A stretch of 41,526 bases of DNA, from NCBI GenBank assembly GCA_944391435.1, contig CALXTP010000027.1:1-41526 (forward strand), given 5' to 3'. Below the pieces are notes generated by a model. That model saw only the letters and a list, made by a program, of their open reading frames with translations. It had not been told where the DNA came from and ran no database searches. The stretch comes from an uncultured Alphaproteobacteria bacterium (GTDB lineage: Bacteria > Pseudomonadota > Alphaproteobacteria > RF32 > CAG-239). Below are positions 1-8,750 of the stretch, one piece after another; the first letter of the stretch is position 1, and every line of letters starts with the position of its first letter. A program made the position numbers and the translations under genes.

Positions 1-56
1 GGGCGTCATTAAAATATTAAAATGGCTGATGTGATTAGGATAATCAATCGGCGCAA

Positions 57-611
57 TTAAAAGGATTCGCCATCTGCTCCGAGCACCTTGGCTGCAATAT
101 CGTATGAAAAGCCGGCACGGATAAGCGTCCCCATGTCTTTTTGGCGATTCGCACGGCGCAGTTCCTCATCTGGGCGGAAAGGGCCGATTTTTTTCTTTTT
201 GGCAAAATTAAAAGCTGCATCTTCTTCCGAATAAGAAATATCATCGGCGGTTTCGTCAAACAATTTGCAGACCATTTCACCTCCTATGCCTTTTTGAGCC
301 AGTTTCTGTTCAATGTATCGTTTGGGTTTTCCGGCCTGCAGATAATTTTTTATTTTAATTCTGGCAAACCTCTCATCGTTGATAAAATTGTTTTTTAAAC
401 ACTCGTCTATGACTTCTTCTGCCCAGATAAAAGCCTGTTCCGGATCATAGTCTTTGTTAGCAAAAGCATATTTGTCAATCCGCCGTTGCAAAACCTGGCG
501 TAACATATCCTCAGAACTCTCATACCGTTCCAGATAATAAAGCGCAATATTTCTGAGTCTTGCTTTGGTTGGTTGTTTGGGCTGCCGTCTTTGCTGTTTT
601 GATGTAATCAC
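57..611 (-). CDS. recX: Regulatory protein RecX
   Basis: 184-residue RecX family protein, a cytoplasmic modulator that binds RecA filaments and limits recombinase activity. The sequence is highly charged and helical, with the family pattern of three-helix repeats: an ALYYLERYESS opening, a central segment rich in INDERFARI, then a repeat with QKLAQKGI. The length fits the family. Translation probably starts at a GTG preceded by AAGG about nine bases upstream. It is divergent from hslO with a 69-bp gap, and recA is not in the window. The family call rests on the motif pattern and is fairly firm. Confidence 0.85.
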   Translation of the reverse strand: MITSKQQRRQPKQPTKARLRNIALYYLERYESSEDMLRQVLQRRIDKYAFANKDYDPEQAFIWAEEVIDECLKNNFINDERFARIKIKNYLQAGKPKRYIEQKLAQKGIGGEMVCKLFDETADDISYSEEDAAFNFAKKKKIGPFRPDEELRRANRQKDMGTLIRAGFSYDIAAKVLGADGESF

Positions 612-680
612 TTGAAAAATACCTTTTTATACATTAAGTTTAATAAAACGACACTCCAATTATAATAGGGGAAAGAAAAA

Positions 681-1607
681 TTGGCTAATAAAAATTTTGA
701 TGAATGTGCATCTTTTTTAATTGATAACGGTTTATTTGTCGGCAGGATTTGCCGCCTTGAAAATGTGTTAAAAACAATCATTGCAAAACACGGATATGTA
801 AAAAACGTTTCCGCAGCTTTGTCGGAAAGTACGGCATTGGCCGTTTTGTTGGCAAATGCTTTGAAATTTGACGGTCTGTTTACGCTGCAGTTGCAGGGCA
901 ACGGCCCCGTTTCTACCATAGTCGTAGACGTAACTTCCGGCGGCACAATGCGTGCATGTGCCAATTATGACAAAGATCGGTTGCAAAAAGCATTTACTCT
1001 ACGCAAAAATGAAGGGGAAATAGAAGCCACGCCTCACCTTTTGGGGCAGGGGACGCTGGCTTTCACCATAGATGACGGCAAAGGCAATTATCATCAAGGA
1101 GTCGTAGAATTGCAGGGGAAAACGATGGAAGAATGTGCCCTGCGGTATTTTAAACAATCCGAGCAAATAGAAACAATGTTGCGGCTGTTTGTTGAAGTGC
1201 CGGAAACAGAAAACGGAACATGGAAAGCCGGCGGCATTTTGCTACAGCGGATTCCCGATATCGGAGGCAAAAAAGTGGATATGGCAGATTTGCCCGAATT
1301 GCGGAATGAAGCGGAAATTCTGCTCAATACGCTGACGCCTGAAGAGCTCTTTTCGGAAAATTTGACATTAGGCGAGATTTTGCATCGTTTGTACCATGCT
1401 AACGGGCTGAATATTACCAAAGACAACCACTATGAGTTTAAGTGCCGGTGCAGTCGGGAAAAGCTTTTAAAAACGTTGCGCGGCTTTTCGGAAGAAGATT
1501 TAATGTCCATGTTGGATGAAAATTCTAAAATAACGGCAAAATGCGGATTCTGTTCGGAGGAATACGAATTTACGATGCCGGAGATAATGCAGCAAAAGCT
1601 AAATTGA
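681..1607 (+). CDS. hslO: Redox-regulated chaperone Hsp33
   Basis: 308-residue Hsp33, a cytoplasmic holdase chaperone activated when oxidation releases zinc from four C-terminal cysteines. All four are present: a CRC pair in FKCRCSREK and a CGFC pair about 30 residues later, near the C terminus. The N-terminal domain has the family segments NGPVSTIVVD and GKGNYHQG. The start is a TTG with a GGGGAAAG ribosome site 7-14 bases upstream; no ATG fits better. A TATAAT lies at 661-666 but is so close to the start that its role as a -10 box is doubtful. Divergent from recX. Confidence 0.94.
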   Translation: MANKNFDECASFLIDNGLFVGRICRLENVLKTIIAKHGYVKNVSAALSESTALAVLLANALKFDGLFTLQLQGNGPVSTIVVDVTSGGTMRACANYDKDRLQKAFTLRKNEGEIEATPHLLGQGTLAFTIDDGKGNYHQGVVELQGKTMEECALRYFKQSEQIETMLRLFVEVPETENGTWKAGGILLQRIPDIGGKKVDMADLPELRNEAEILLNTLTPEELFSENLTLGEILHRLYHANGLNITKDNHYEFKCRCSREKLLKTLRGFSEEDLMSMLDENSKITAKCGFCSEEYEFTMPEIMQQKLN

Positions 1608-1615
1608 AATTAAAT

Positions 1616-1642
1616 AAGTTTTAAACTTTTTTGTTTAAACTT
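1616..1642 (+). terminator. Weak AT-rich hairpin after hslO
   Basis: Arms AAGTTTTAAAC (1616-1626) and GTTTAAACTT (1633-1642) pair around a T6 loop with one bulged T. The stem is AT-only apart from two pairs and is followed by only four Ts, so termination is uncertain. Confidence 0.25.
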
Positions 1643-1693
1643 TTGGCAAAAGGTAAGAAACCTTGCGTTAACTTTGTAAAATGGAAGAGCCAG

Positions 1694-2311
1694 ATGAATA
1701 AATTAAGAAATATTGCATTGATTTTCAGCAGTTTGTTTTTGTTGTCATGTTCCTCAACAAGCGATGTTGATGCCGTGCCTTTACGTTACAGCGAACCGCG
1801 CTTTCAAGATCAGGCGCCGATAGAATTAAATGTTGAAAAAGTTGATATTATTTCGGAATTTATTCCGTCTTTTACACGCCCGAATGTTGAACATTTGTTC
1901 CCCGTTTCCATAGAAAAATCGGCCAAGTTGTGGGCAGAAGACAGGCTCAAAGCAAATGGTTTTTCATCTAACAAAGTTGCAGAGTTTATCATAAAAGATG
2001 CCTCCGTAACCGAAGAAATAGAAAAATCGGAAGAGCTTTTGCAAAAGGATCGTTTAAAATATAGGGCAAATTTATCGGTTGTATTAAAAATAACCGATAA
2101 AACAAATATGTCGGCAGCTGAAACATCTATTAATGCATGGCGTGAATTAAAGATTCCGGTGGATACAAAAATTGCCGAAAAAGAAAAATATTGGAATGAT
2201 ATGGTCTATAAGCTGTTTGATGAGTTTAACCGCCGGATGGAAAAAAATATCAATGAATATTTGAATATGTATGTTATGAACAATTACAGCATCAAAGAAT
2301 ATCAGGAATAA
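1694..2311 (+). CDS. Hypothetical lipoprotein
   Basis: 205 residues from the ATG at 1694. The N terminus is a lipoprotein signal peptide, MNKLRNIALIFSSLF followed by LLSC, so the mature protein should be lipidated at that Cys and sit in the periplasm. An in-frame start exists 63 bases upstream but would put extra residues before the signal peptide, so it is rejected. The rest is soluble and charged, with no recognised domain. The pattern of short strands followed by C-terminal helices recalls small envelope lipoproteins. It ends at a strong bidirectional terminator. The function is unknown. Confidence 0.7.
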   Translation: MNKLRNIALIFSSLFLLSCSSTSDVDAVPLRYSEPRFQDQAPIELNVEKVDIISEFIPSFTRPNVEHLFPVSIEKSAKLWAEDRLKANGFSSNKVAEFIIKDASVTEEIEKSEELLQKDRLKYRANLSVVLKITDKTNMSAAETSINAWRELKIPVDTKIAEKEKYWNDMVYKLFDEFNRRMEKNINEYLNMYVMNNYSIKEYQE

Positions 2312-2313
2312 TT

Positions 2314-2346
2314 AAAAAAAAGCCTCCGTATTTCCGGAGGTTTTTT
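2314..2346. terminator. Bidirectional intrinsic terminator
   Basis: Perfect stem CCTCCG (2323-2328) / CGGAGG (2335-2340) around TATTTC, with an A-tract on the left and T6 on the right. It lies between the plus-strand lipoprotein gene and the convergent apaG, so it can serve both. Confidence 0.88.
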
Positions 2347-2370
2347 GATGGTTGCTTGCCAATAGAACTC

Positions 2371-2775
2371 TTAATTCAAAACTTGTCTCCAGTTGTCGTT
2401 GGCAATTAAGCTCAAGACAGGGAGGCGGATATCTCTGATTCTGTGGCGGCTGTCTGCAATTTTACAGCTGCCGCAAAGAATGGCACTCGTTTTGGAAGTG
2501 GCATAATCTTCAAACTCAAAAACTTCACCCGGCTCCAAAACCGGAAGCTCGCCTTTAAACCCGTCGCAGGCAACCGAAACAGAATGCCCCTTATTGTCTG
2601 TAACAGAAATACGGTGCCCCAGCAAGCTGATTCTGTCGGAAGAATTGTTCTCTATCCTAAGGTAATATCCCCAGCAAAACTCGTCTCCCGCGGCTTTTTC
2701 GCATAACAATTCGTTGCTTGCGGAAATCACAATCCCGTCATTTTGTTCTATGGCAAAATCATCATCATAAAACAT
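2371..2775 (-). CDS. apaG: ApaG-like protein
   Basis: 134-residue protein with the ApaG (DUF525, Ig/fibronectin-like) fold. Diagnostic segments are YYLRIENNSSDRISLLGHR, TDNKGH, and GELPVLEPGEVFEFE, which match the family motif of a strand, then GE.P.L.PGE.F.Y. Bacterial ApaG has been linked to Co2+/Mg2+ resistance, and the same fold occurs in F-box proteins; its biochemical role is unsettled. The upstream leader can form a long stem that covers the AGGG ribosome site directly before the ATG (see 2775-2836). It lies downstream of the cupin gene on the same strand. Confidence 0.82.
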   Translation of the reverse strand: MFYDDDFAIEQNDGIVISASNELLCEKAAGDEFCWGYYLRIENNSSDRISLLGHRISVTDNKGHSVSVACDGFKGELPVLEPGEVFEFEDYATSKTSAILCGSCKIADSRHRIRDIRLPVLSLIANDNWRQVLN

Positions 2776-2836
2776 TTACAGATTCCCTAAAGTTCAATTC
2801 TCATTAAGAAATAATTAACTTTTGGAAATCTGTAAA
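2775..2836 (-). promoter_or_regulatory. Stem-loop leader overlapping apaG ribosome site
   Basis: Arms TTTACAGATT (2775-2784) and AATCTGTAAA (2827-2836) are perfect 10-bp inverted repeats. They are extended inward by CC/GG past a bulged A, then by AAAGTT (2789-2794) / AACTTT (2817-2822). In minus-strand RNA the 3' arm contains the AGGG Shine-Dalgarno and abuts the apaG ATG. No T-tract follows, so it is not a terminator. It is a plausible cis-acting translational control element; any ligand is unknown. Confidence 0.5.
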
Positions 2837-2868
2837 AACGAATTTCTCTTTTTTCAACAGGAGAAATT

Positions 2869-3237
2869 TTATTTTAAGCGTCCGTAATTGTCTTCAAAAC
2901 GGATAATATCGGATTCGTCCAGGCGGTCGCCCGTTTGGATCTCAATAAAGACCAGCGGCTCTGTTAAAGAAGTATTTTTTATGCGGTGCTTTGTTTTGAC
3001 CGGAATATAAACGGCATCGTTTTTTTGCCGGTATAAAATATCTTCATCCAGCACAATCATGGCTGTTCCGTCAACAATAATCCAATGTTCGGAACGAAAA
3101 TTGTGCAGCTGCAGGGAAAGGATTGCTTCAGGTTTGACGGTGATTTTTTTAACGCAAAAATTCTCGCCGGAATCCAAAACTTCCCAAGTTCCCCAGGGCC
3201 GTGTATCGTGTTCTCCGCGTTTATAAGTGGTTGCCAT
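2869..3237 (-). CDS. ManC-type cupin (mannose-6-P isomerase II C-terminal domain)
   Basis: 122-residue stand-alone cupin resembling the C-terminal isomerase domain of bifunctional ManC/AlgA. Visible motifs are DTRPWGTWEVLDSG, KKITVKPEAILSLQ, EHWIIVDGTA, IPVKTKHRI and the closing DIIRFEDNYGR. No guanylyltransferase domain is fused or adjacent. In the metal motif, where ManC usually has HHHRAEHW, this protein reads HNFRSEHW, so one usual His ligand is replaced by Phe. The start at 3237 is chosen because AAAGGAT lies about ten bases upstream; an in-frame ATG at 3258 overlaps that site. A sugar-phosphate role is inferred from family only. Confidence 0.8.
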   Translation of the reverse strand: MATTYKRGEHDTRPWGTWEVLDSGENFCVKKITVKPEAILSLQLHNFRSEHWIIVDGTAMIVLDEDILYRQKNDAVYIPVKTKHRIKNTSLTEPLVFIEIQTGDRLDESDIIRFEDNYGRLK

Positions 3238-3333
3238 ATATTTTATCCTTTCTTTCATAAAAACATGTGGAATAAAAGAATAATAAGTTGTATAACCAAA
3301 ATTACAAGCACGAATTTAAAAAAGAGGGGAATT

Positions 3334-5538
3334 ATGGCTGAGGCGGAAAATGTGGCATTGAACATAATAAAGCGGATACACCATGAGCTGGGGAATGAAT
3401 CAAGTGAGGAGAAGCTTAACCGCATTATAAAAATTATAGCGGAAGAAAATAATGCCGAAGAAGCCGAAATTTATGTGCAGGCAGACGAGGTAAATATGGA
3501 GGCCATAGCCGGGTATCCCACGGATCGCCGGCGCAAAGCCGTCCGCATCGGCGAAGGAGTCGTTGGCAAAGCCGGTTCGGATAATAAAACGTCATTTGTA
3601 AAAACCTCTCAAAATTTTAAAATGGCCATTCCGTTAAAAAAATGGAATAAATCCGTAGGCGTCTTATTGATAAATTTCTCTGCCGGACATGAGTATTCGG
3701 AAAACGAAGCTGAAGCGCTGGAAACGGTTTGTATGTTTTTAAGCGAATTGGTTGCAAGCGAGGAAATTTCCCAATATATCCGCAAATTCATCAAAAGCCG
3801 CGGTATTGTCGCCAAGGACAGGATAAAAGGTACGGTTATCAATGCCGGATTCGGGTTGGGAAATGCCGTTGTACACCGCCGCCGCAAAGCTGTAACGGCT
3901 GTCTTTGCCAAAGATAAGGATAAAGAATTACAAAATCTTGCAACTGCACGGCAAAAAATGAATGAGGATATAAATGCCAAATTAAATCAAAACGGTATGA
4001 ATAAGGGCGAGCACGTTGAAATTTTGGATGCCTATCGGATGATTGCCAATGATAAAGGCTGGTACAGCCGTATTACCAATCATATTAACTCCGGATTAAC
4101 GGCAGAAGCGGCAGTAGAGCAGGCCTATACGGAGATGTGGAACAGGCTGTCCGGAACGGATGATGCTTATTTAAAAGAGCGTCTGCATGATTTAAGGGAT
4201 ATCGCTGACCGGCTGAGGCTGTACCTAAGCGGGGAAGATTGCAATGCCGAAACGGCGACAGACTATTCGGATATCATAATTATAGCATCATCAATGGGTC
4301 CTGCCGATTTAATGGATTATGATTACAAAAAAATTCGCGGCCTGATTATTGAAGATTGCACGCCGACCATGCACGTTGCTATTGTGGCCAAAGCTTTGAA
4401 TGTGCCGGTTATAGCCAAAGTGGAGGGGCTCTATAAAGACATAAAAAACGGGACGGTAATAGCCATAGATGGTACGGACGGAGCAGTTATTGTCAATCCG
4501 TCAAAAGCAGTGGTTGCGAAAATAACGGCTAAGATGGAAGAAAAGAAAAAAGAATATCTTCGTATTCAAAAATTGAAGAATTTAAAAAGCAAAACCAAAG
4601 ATTCGGAAAGGGTTAATCTTTACATCAATATTGGAATGGACTTTGATTTTGATTATATCAAGAGTACAAATTGTGACGGAGTCGGGCTTTATCGTACAGA
4701 GATTTTATTTATGTCGTCGGATAAAATGCCCGATATAAACAAACAGGTGGCAAATTACAAAAAGTTATATCAGGCGGCAAATGGCAAAAAAATTATTTTC
4801 CGAAGTTTGGATATTGGTTCAGACAAGCTGCTTCCGTATTGGAACAGCATAACCGAAGACAATCCGGCCATCGGCTGGCGCTCCATACGGATAACCCTGG
4901 ACCGCCGCGCCATTCTCCGCAAACAAATGAGGGCATTTATCCGCGCCGCATCCGGGCAGGAATTAAATGTGATGTTTCCGATGATTTCAAATTTGGATGA
5001 ATTTTTGGAAGCCAGAGAGACATTTATGTTTGCCTACGAGCGTGAAAAGAAAGAGGGGTATGAGCTGCCGTCCAAAATAAATTTGGGCATGATGATAGAA
5101 GTGCCGTCGGTTGTTTTCCAACTGCGTGAAATATTAAAATATTGTGATTTTATATCTATCGGTACAAACGATTTGTGTCAGTTTTTCTTTGCTTGCGACA
5201 GGGGAAATCCACGGCTTAACGGACGGTATGATGTTTTGTCCGCACCATTTTTGAATCTGTTGAAAAAGGTTATTAAAGAAGCCAATAATGCGGGAGTTCC
5301 CTGTTCCGTATGCGGTGAAATGGCAAGCTCGCCGTTGGATGCAATGGCTCTTATCGGGCTGGGTTTTCGGAATTTGTCTGTGTCAAGCGCATCATACGGA
5401 AAAGTAAAAGCCATGATAAGGTCATTATCTGCAAAAGGGATAGAGGATTATCTGAATAATATATTGTCATCATCGCGTCGGACGTTGCGTCCGCAATTAA
5501 AATCCTACGCAGCCGATCACGCTATTGAAATCTATTAA
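3334..5538 (+). CDS. ptsP: PEP-protein phosphotransferase PtsP (EI-Ntr)
   Basis: 734 residues from the ATG at 3334, which has a GAGGGGA ribosome site. The N-terminal ~165 residues form a GAF domain. The HPr-binding segment follows, then the swivelling phosphohistidine domain with TPTMHVAIVAKAL, where His347 is the likely phosphorylated residue. The PEP-binding barrel carries GVGLYRTEILFM, IGTNDLCQFFFACDRGNPRL and the catalytic Cys in SVCGEMASS. The order GAF-EI identifies the nitrogen-PTS enzyme I, which feeds phosphate from PEP to NPr and EIIA-Ntr. Neither partner gene is in the window. It is followed 43 bp later by the rodZ-like gene. Confidence 0.94.
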   Translation: MAEAENVALNIIKRIHHELGNESSEEKLNRIIKIIAEENNAEEAEIYVQADEVNMEAIAGYPTDRRRKAVRIGEGVVGKAGSDNKTSFVKTSQNFKMAIPLKKWNKSVGVLLINFSAGHEYSENEAEALETVCMFLSELVASEEISQYIRKFIKSRGIVAKDRIKGTVINAGFGLGNAVVHRRRKAVTAVFAKDKDKELQNLATARQKMNEDINAKLNQNGMNKGEHVEILDAYRMIANDKGWYSRITNHINSGLTAEAAVEQAYTEMWNRLSGTDDAYLKERLHDLRDIADRLRLYLSGEDCNAETATDYSDIIIIASSMGPADLMDYDYKKIRGLIIEDCTPTMHVAIVAKALNVPVIAKVEGLYKDIKNGTVIAIDGTDGAVIVNPSKAVVAKITAKMEEKKKEYLRIQKLKNLKSKTKDSERVNLYINIGMDFDFDYIKSTNCDGVGLYRTEILFMSSDKMPDINKQVANYKKLYQAANGKKIIFRSLDIGSDKLLPYWNSITEDNPAIGWRSIRITLDRRAILRKQMRAFIRAASGQELNVMFPMISNLDEFLEARETFMFAYEREKKEGYELPSKINLGMMIEVPSVVFQLREILKYCDFISIGTNDLCQFFFACDRGNPRLNGRYDVLSAPFLNLLKKVIKEANNAGVPCSVCGEMASSPLDAMALIGLGFRNLSVSSASYGKVKAMIRSLSAKGIEDYLNNILSSSRRTLRPQLKSYAADHAIEIY

Positions 5539-5581
5539 AAAGTATGTTTTAATACAAAAAACATTTATAAGGGTTGGAAAT

Positions 5582-6454
5582 ATGGAGAATACAGAGGAAC
5601 TTGAAATAGATATTGAAGATATCGGTACTATTTTGAAAAGCAGCCGTTTGAAAAGTAAAAAAAGCATGGAGGAAATCTCCGGCGAGTTATGCATCCGCAA
5701 AATATACTTGACGGCTTTGGAAGAAGGTGATTATGAAACATTGCCGCCGGTGCCGTACGGAGTCGGATATGTGCGCACCTATGCTCGTTACTTGGGGCTG
5801 AATCCCGAACGGGCGGTAAAGCTCTACAAAGATGCCGCCAAAATAGAAGAACAAAAAGCCGAAACGGAAGATGTCGTTCCTGAGACCAATAAAAGCAATG
5901 TCCGGCACATTATTTTGGGCATTTTGGTTTTGGGGTTGATATATGGTGGTTGGGAATTGTATGCCCAAAAGGAGGATACGCAAAAAACAGCCGCTGAAAC
6001 CGTTGTCCAGACGGAGGCTGAACCGGTAATTTCAGAAACGGAGGCGATGCCCCGCCCGGTTGAAAATGATATGGTAACAGCTTTGCCGGAAACCGCCGAA
6101 ACGCTGGTCCAAACGGAAGTTGAGGCAGATATAGATGCAGAAACGAATTTGCAAGAAACCCCGGTGCAGTCTGCAGAAAACGGGGCGCTGGAAGCTACAG
6201 CTCCGGAAATCCGGGAGAACAACAAAGTTATTGTTGAGTTTGTCGGAGAAAGCTGGGTAGAATTAAAAGATCGGAGTAAAGTTTATTTTCAAGGTGTATT
6301 CCATGCCGGAGACAAAAAAGAAATAGACTATGTGGACAATTTGTTTTTATCCGTCGGACGGCCGGAAAATGTTAAAGTTTTCGTCAAAGGGGCGGAAAAG
6401 AATCTTTTAAACCGCAGAAGAAAAACAAATATTCCGGTTGATGCCCTGGAATAA
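5582..6454 (+). CDS. rodZ: RodZ-like HTH membrane protein
   Basis: 290 residues. An N-terminal RodZ-type helix-turn-helix (about residues 15-80) includes IGTILKSSRLKSKKSMEEIS and the GVGYVRTYARYLGL signature. One membrane helix follows in the segment RHIILGILVLGLIYGGWEL. Next is a Thr/Glu-rich periplasmic linker and a C-terminal DUF4115 beta domain containing ESWVELKD and GVFHAGDKKEI. RodZ links MreB filaments to the cell-wall elongation machinery. The start at 5582 removes a poorly supported upstream extension that overlaps ptsP. Confidence 0.87.
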   Translation: MENTEELEIDIEDIGTILKSSRLKSKKSMEEISGELCIRKIYLTALEEGDYETLPPVPYGVGYVRTYARYLGLNPERAVKLYKDAAKIEEQKAETEDVVPETNKSNVRHIILGILVLGLIYGGWELYAQKEDTQKTAAETVVQTEAEPVISETEAMPRPVENDMVTALPETAETLVQTEVEADIDAETNLQETPVQSAENGALEATAPEIRENNKVIVEFVGESWVELKDRSKVYFQGVFHAGDKKEIDYVDNLFLSVGRPENVKVFVKGAEKNLLNRRRKTNIPVDALE

Positions 6455-6539
6455 CCTCGTTTCGGACAAAAAATCTGTTGCTTTTTCAATCGGAATAAGC
6501 GATAAGTTTTGTGTACGAAAAAAATAAAGGAAAAATTTA

Positions 6540-7613
6540 ATGGATTTTCAGGAAAAATTGGCCAATGTCGTCAATCGTTACGATGAAGTGCAATCACTGT
6601 TGTCGTCATCGTACATAGATGCGGAGGAGCTGGTTAAGCTAAATAAAGAATTGTCAGTGCTGGAGCCGGTTGTTGACGCGATAAACGATTATCGGAAACA
6701 AAAAAAGAGTTGCGATGAAGCCGGCGAACTGATGCAGGATATGTCCCAAGATAAAGAAATAAGGGAATTGGCAGAAGCAGAATATTATGAAATAAAAGAA
6801 AAGCTTCCCGAGTTGGAAAAAAATATCAAAGTTCTTTTGTTGCCGAAAGAAGACGATGATGAAAAAAATGCGATTCTGGAGGTTCGCGCCGGAACTGGCG
6901 GAGATGAGGCAGCCCTGTTTGCCGCCGTTTTATTTGAGATGTATCAGCGCTATTCCCAGAAGCAAGGATGGAAATTTGAAATTTTGGATGTCAATGAAAA
7001 CGGTATAGGGGGATATAAGGAAGCCTCTGCCAAAATCACCGGAAAAGATGTTTTTGCAAAATTAAAATTTGAATCTGGAGCCCATAGGGTCCAACGCGTT
7101 CCGGTAACTGAATCCCAGGGGAGGATTCATACTTCGGCGGCAACTGTAGCCGTGTTGCCGGAAATTGAAGAAGTTGATTTGTATATCAACCCGGCCGATT
7201 TGAAAATAGACGTTTACAGAGCCTCCGGAGCCGGAGGGCAACACGTTAACCGCACAGAGTCGGCAGTTCGCATTACGCATATACCGACAGGGATAGTTGT
7301 ACAATGCCAGGATGACAGGTCGCAATATAAAAACAAAGAAAAGGCGATGAACCATCTTCGCGCCCGGTTGTATGACGCACAAAAAGCCAGCATAGATGCA
7401 AACTATTCGGAAAAACGTCGGCTGCAGGTTGGCAGTGGCGACCGCAGCGAACGGATTCGCACATACAATTACCCGCAAGGGCGTGTAACCGACCATCGCA
7501 TCAATTTAACTTTGTATAAGCTTGACGAGGTCGTTTCGGGCGAGGCTCTGGGAGAAATAATAGAAGCATTGGTTACGGAAGACCAGGCGCGGCGTCTTGC
7601 CGAAAATGATTAA
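6540..7613 (+). CDS. prfA: Peptide chain release factor 1
   Basis: 357-residue RF1, which reads UAA and UAG and triggers peptide release on the ribosome. The GGQ catalytic motif is at residues 232-234 in [10 protein letters not shown]. The codon-recognition tripeptide is PVT at 188-190, in [15 protein letters not shown], which has the P-x-T form of RF1 rather than the SPF of RF2. An AAAGGAAA ribosome site precedes the ATG. The usual neighbour prmC/hemK, which methylates the GGQ Gln, does not follow; the next gene is an oxidoreductase after a hairpin region. Confidence 0.97.
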   Translation: MDFQEKLANVVNRYDEVQSLLSSSYIDAEELVKLNKELSVLEPVVDAINDYRKQKKSCDEAGELMQDMSQDKEIRELAEAEYYEIKEKLPELEKNIKVLLLPKEDDDEKNAILEVRAGTGGDEAALFAAVLFEMYQRYSQKQGWKFEILDVNENGIGGYKEASAKITGKDVFAKLKFESGAHRVQRVPVTESQGRIHTSAATVAVLPEIEEVDLYINPADLKIDVYRASGAGGQHVNRTESAVRITHIPTGIVVQCQDDRSQYKNKEKAMNHLRARLYDAQKASIDANYSEKRRLQVGSGDRSERIRTYNYPQGRVTDHRINLTLYKLDEVVSGEALGEIIEALVTEDQARRLAEND

Positions 7614-7635
7614 GGCTGTTTATTTTGTAATAATT

Positions 7636-7678
7636 TGTAACATCTTTTTAAAAGATTTTTTTGAAAAACAATGTTACA
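7636..7678 (+). terminator. Nested stem-loops after prfA
   Basis: An inner hairpin ATCTTT (7642-7647) / AAAGAT (7651-7656) is followed by a T-run to 7662, which resembles a weak intrinsic terminator. An outer perfect inverted repeat TGTAACAT (7636-7643) / ATGTTACA (7671-7678) overlaps the inner left arm, so the two structures could be mutually exclusive. Confidence 0.45.
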
Positions 7679-7712
7679 TAACCCCTGAATGATGAAATTT
7701 TAGGGGAACAAA

Positions 7713-8744
7713 ATGTCACATTTGATAAAAGTAGCAGTTATCGGCGCGGGAATGATGGGTAAAAATCATTTGCGCACATATAAAACCCTGCCGGGCGTAA
7801 AACTGGTCGGCGTATATGATGTTTTCCGCGAGAGTGCCGAAAAAGCAGCTGAAATGTTTGGGATTAAAGCTTTTTCTTCATTAGAGGAAGTGGCGCATGC
7901 GGTTGATGCCGTCAGCGTTGTAACAACTTCAGTGGCACACTGCGAAGTTGGCGAGTTTTTCTTAAATAAGAAAATACATTGTATGATAGAAAAGCCCTTG
8001 GCCACGACGGAAGAAGAGTGCCAACGTCTGATTGATGCTGCAAAAAAGAATAATGTCGTTTTGCTCGTCGGGCATATAGAACGCTTTAATCCGGCGGTGG
8101 AACAAATGGGAAAAATATTGTCCGACACAAGTAAAATACGATCGCTGACGGCACAAAGAATGTCAGCAGCAAGCGGACGCATAACAGATGTTGACGTGGC
8201 GATGGATTTAATGATTCACGATGTTGAAGTTATTCAGTCTTTGGTTAAATCTCCGGTTGTTAATGTTCAGGCGGCCGCTGTCCGTACGCCGGGTAACGAA
8301 AGTGGAAAAGATTATATTACCGCATTGTTGGAATTTGAAAGTGGTGCCACGGCAAACATTACGGCCAGCCGGATTACCCAGGCACGCGTACGCACGTTGA
8401 CGGTAACGACCGATACTAATTATATTGACATGGATTTCATCAATCAAAGTATCAACGTTCATTCCCAAGGGCGTATGCCTTATGTCAATCAGGAGAATAT
8501 TCCTGAATGGATGAATTACGGTCTAAAAGGCAGCGTTGAACAGCTGTTTATTCCGACAAATCAGCCGTTGCAGGCAGAGCTGTCGCACTTTATCAGCTGT
8601 GTCAAAGGCGAAGCTGCACCGCGTATTAGCGGTGAAGATGCTTTGAATGCTCTGCGCGTGATTTGGAAGATACAAGACGTTTTAGGACTGTCAAGAACGT
8701 TGCAACCGGCAATGTCGCAACAAGGCGATAAAATTGCAGCCTGA
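7713..8744 (+). CDS. Gfo/Idh/MocA family oxidoreductase
   Basis: 343-residue NAD(P)-dependent oxidoreductase. The Rossmann motif is VAVIGAGMMGKNHLRTY at the N terminus. The family's catalytic Lys is in IEKPLATTEEE, and HIERFNPAV marks the start of the C-terminal alpha/beta domain. FESGATANITASRI matches the beta-sheet that forms the substrate site. The closest family members act on UDP-linked or free sugars, for example UDP-GlcNAc 3-dehydrogenases, but the substrate cannot be read from sequence. No sugar-nucleotide partner gene is next to it, and truA follows after 6 bp. Confidence 0.88.
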   Translation: MSHLIKVAVIGAGMMGKNHLRTYKTLPGVKLVGVYDVFRESAEKAAEMFGIKAFSSLEEVAHAVDAVSVVTTSVAHCEVGEFFLNKKIHCMIEKPLATTEEECQRLIDAAKKNNVVLLVGHIERFNPAVEQMGKILSDTSKIRSLTAQRMSAASGRITDVDVAMDLMIHDVEVIQSLVKSPVVNVQAAAVRTPGNESGKDYITALLEFESGATANITASRITQARVRTLTVTTDTNYIDMDFINQSINVHSQGRMPYVNQENIPEWMNYGLKGSVEQLFIPTNQPLQAELSHFISCVKGEAAPRISGEDALNALRVIWKIQDVLGLSRTLQPAMSQQGDKIAA

Positions 8745-8750
8745 TAGAAA

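Noticed and set aside
1-56. Possible gene start near the left edge (ATG on the minus strand at 9-7)
   Set aside because: Only three codons are visible and no ribosome site, so nothing can be supported.
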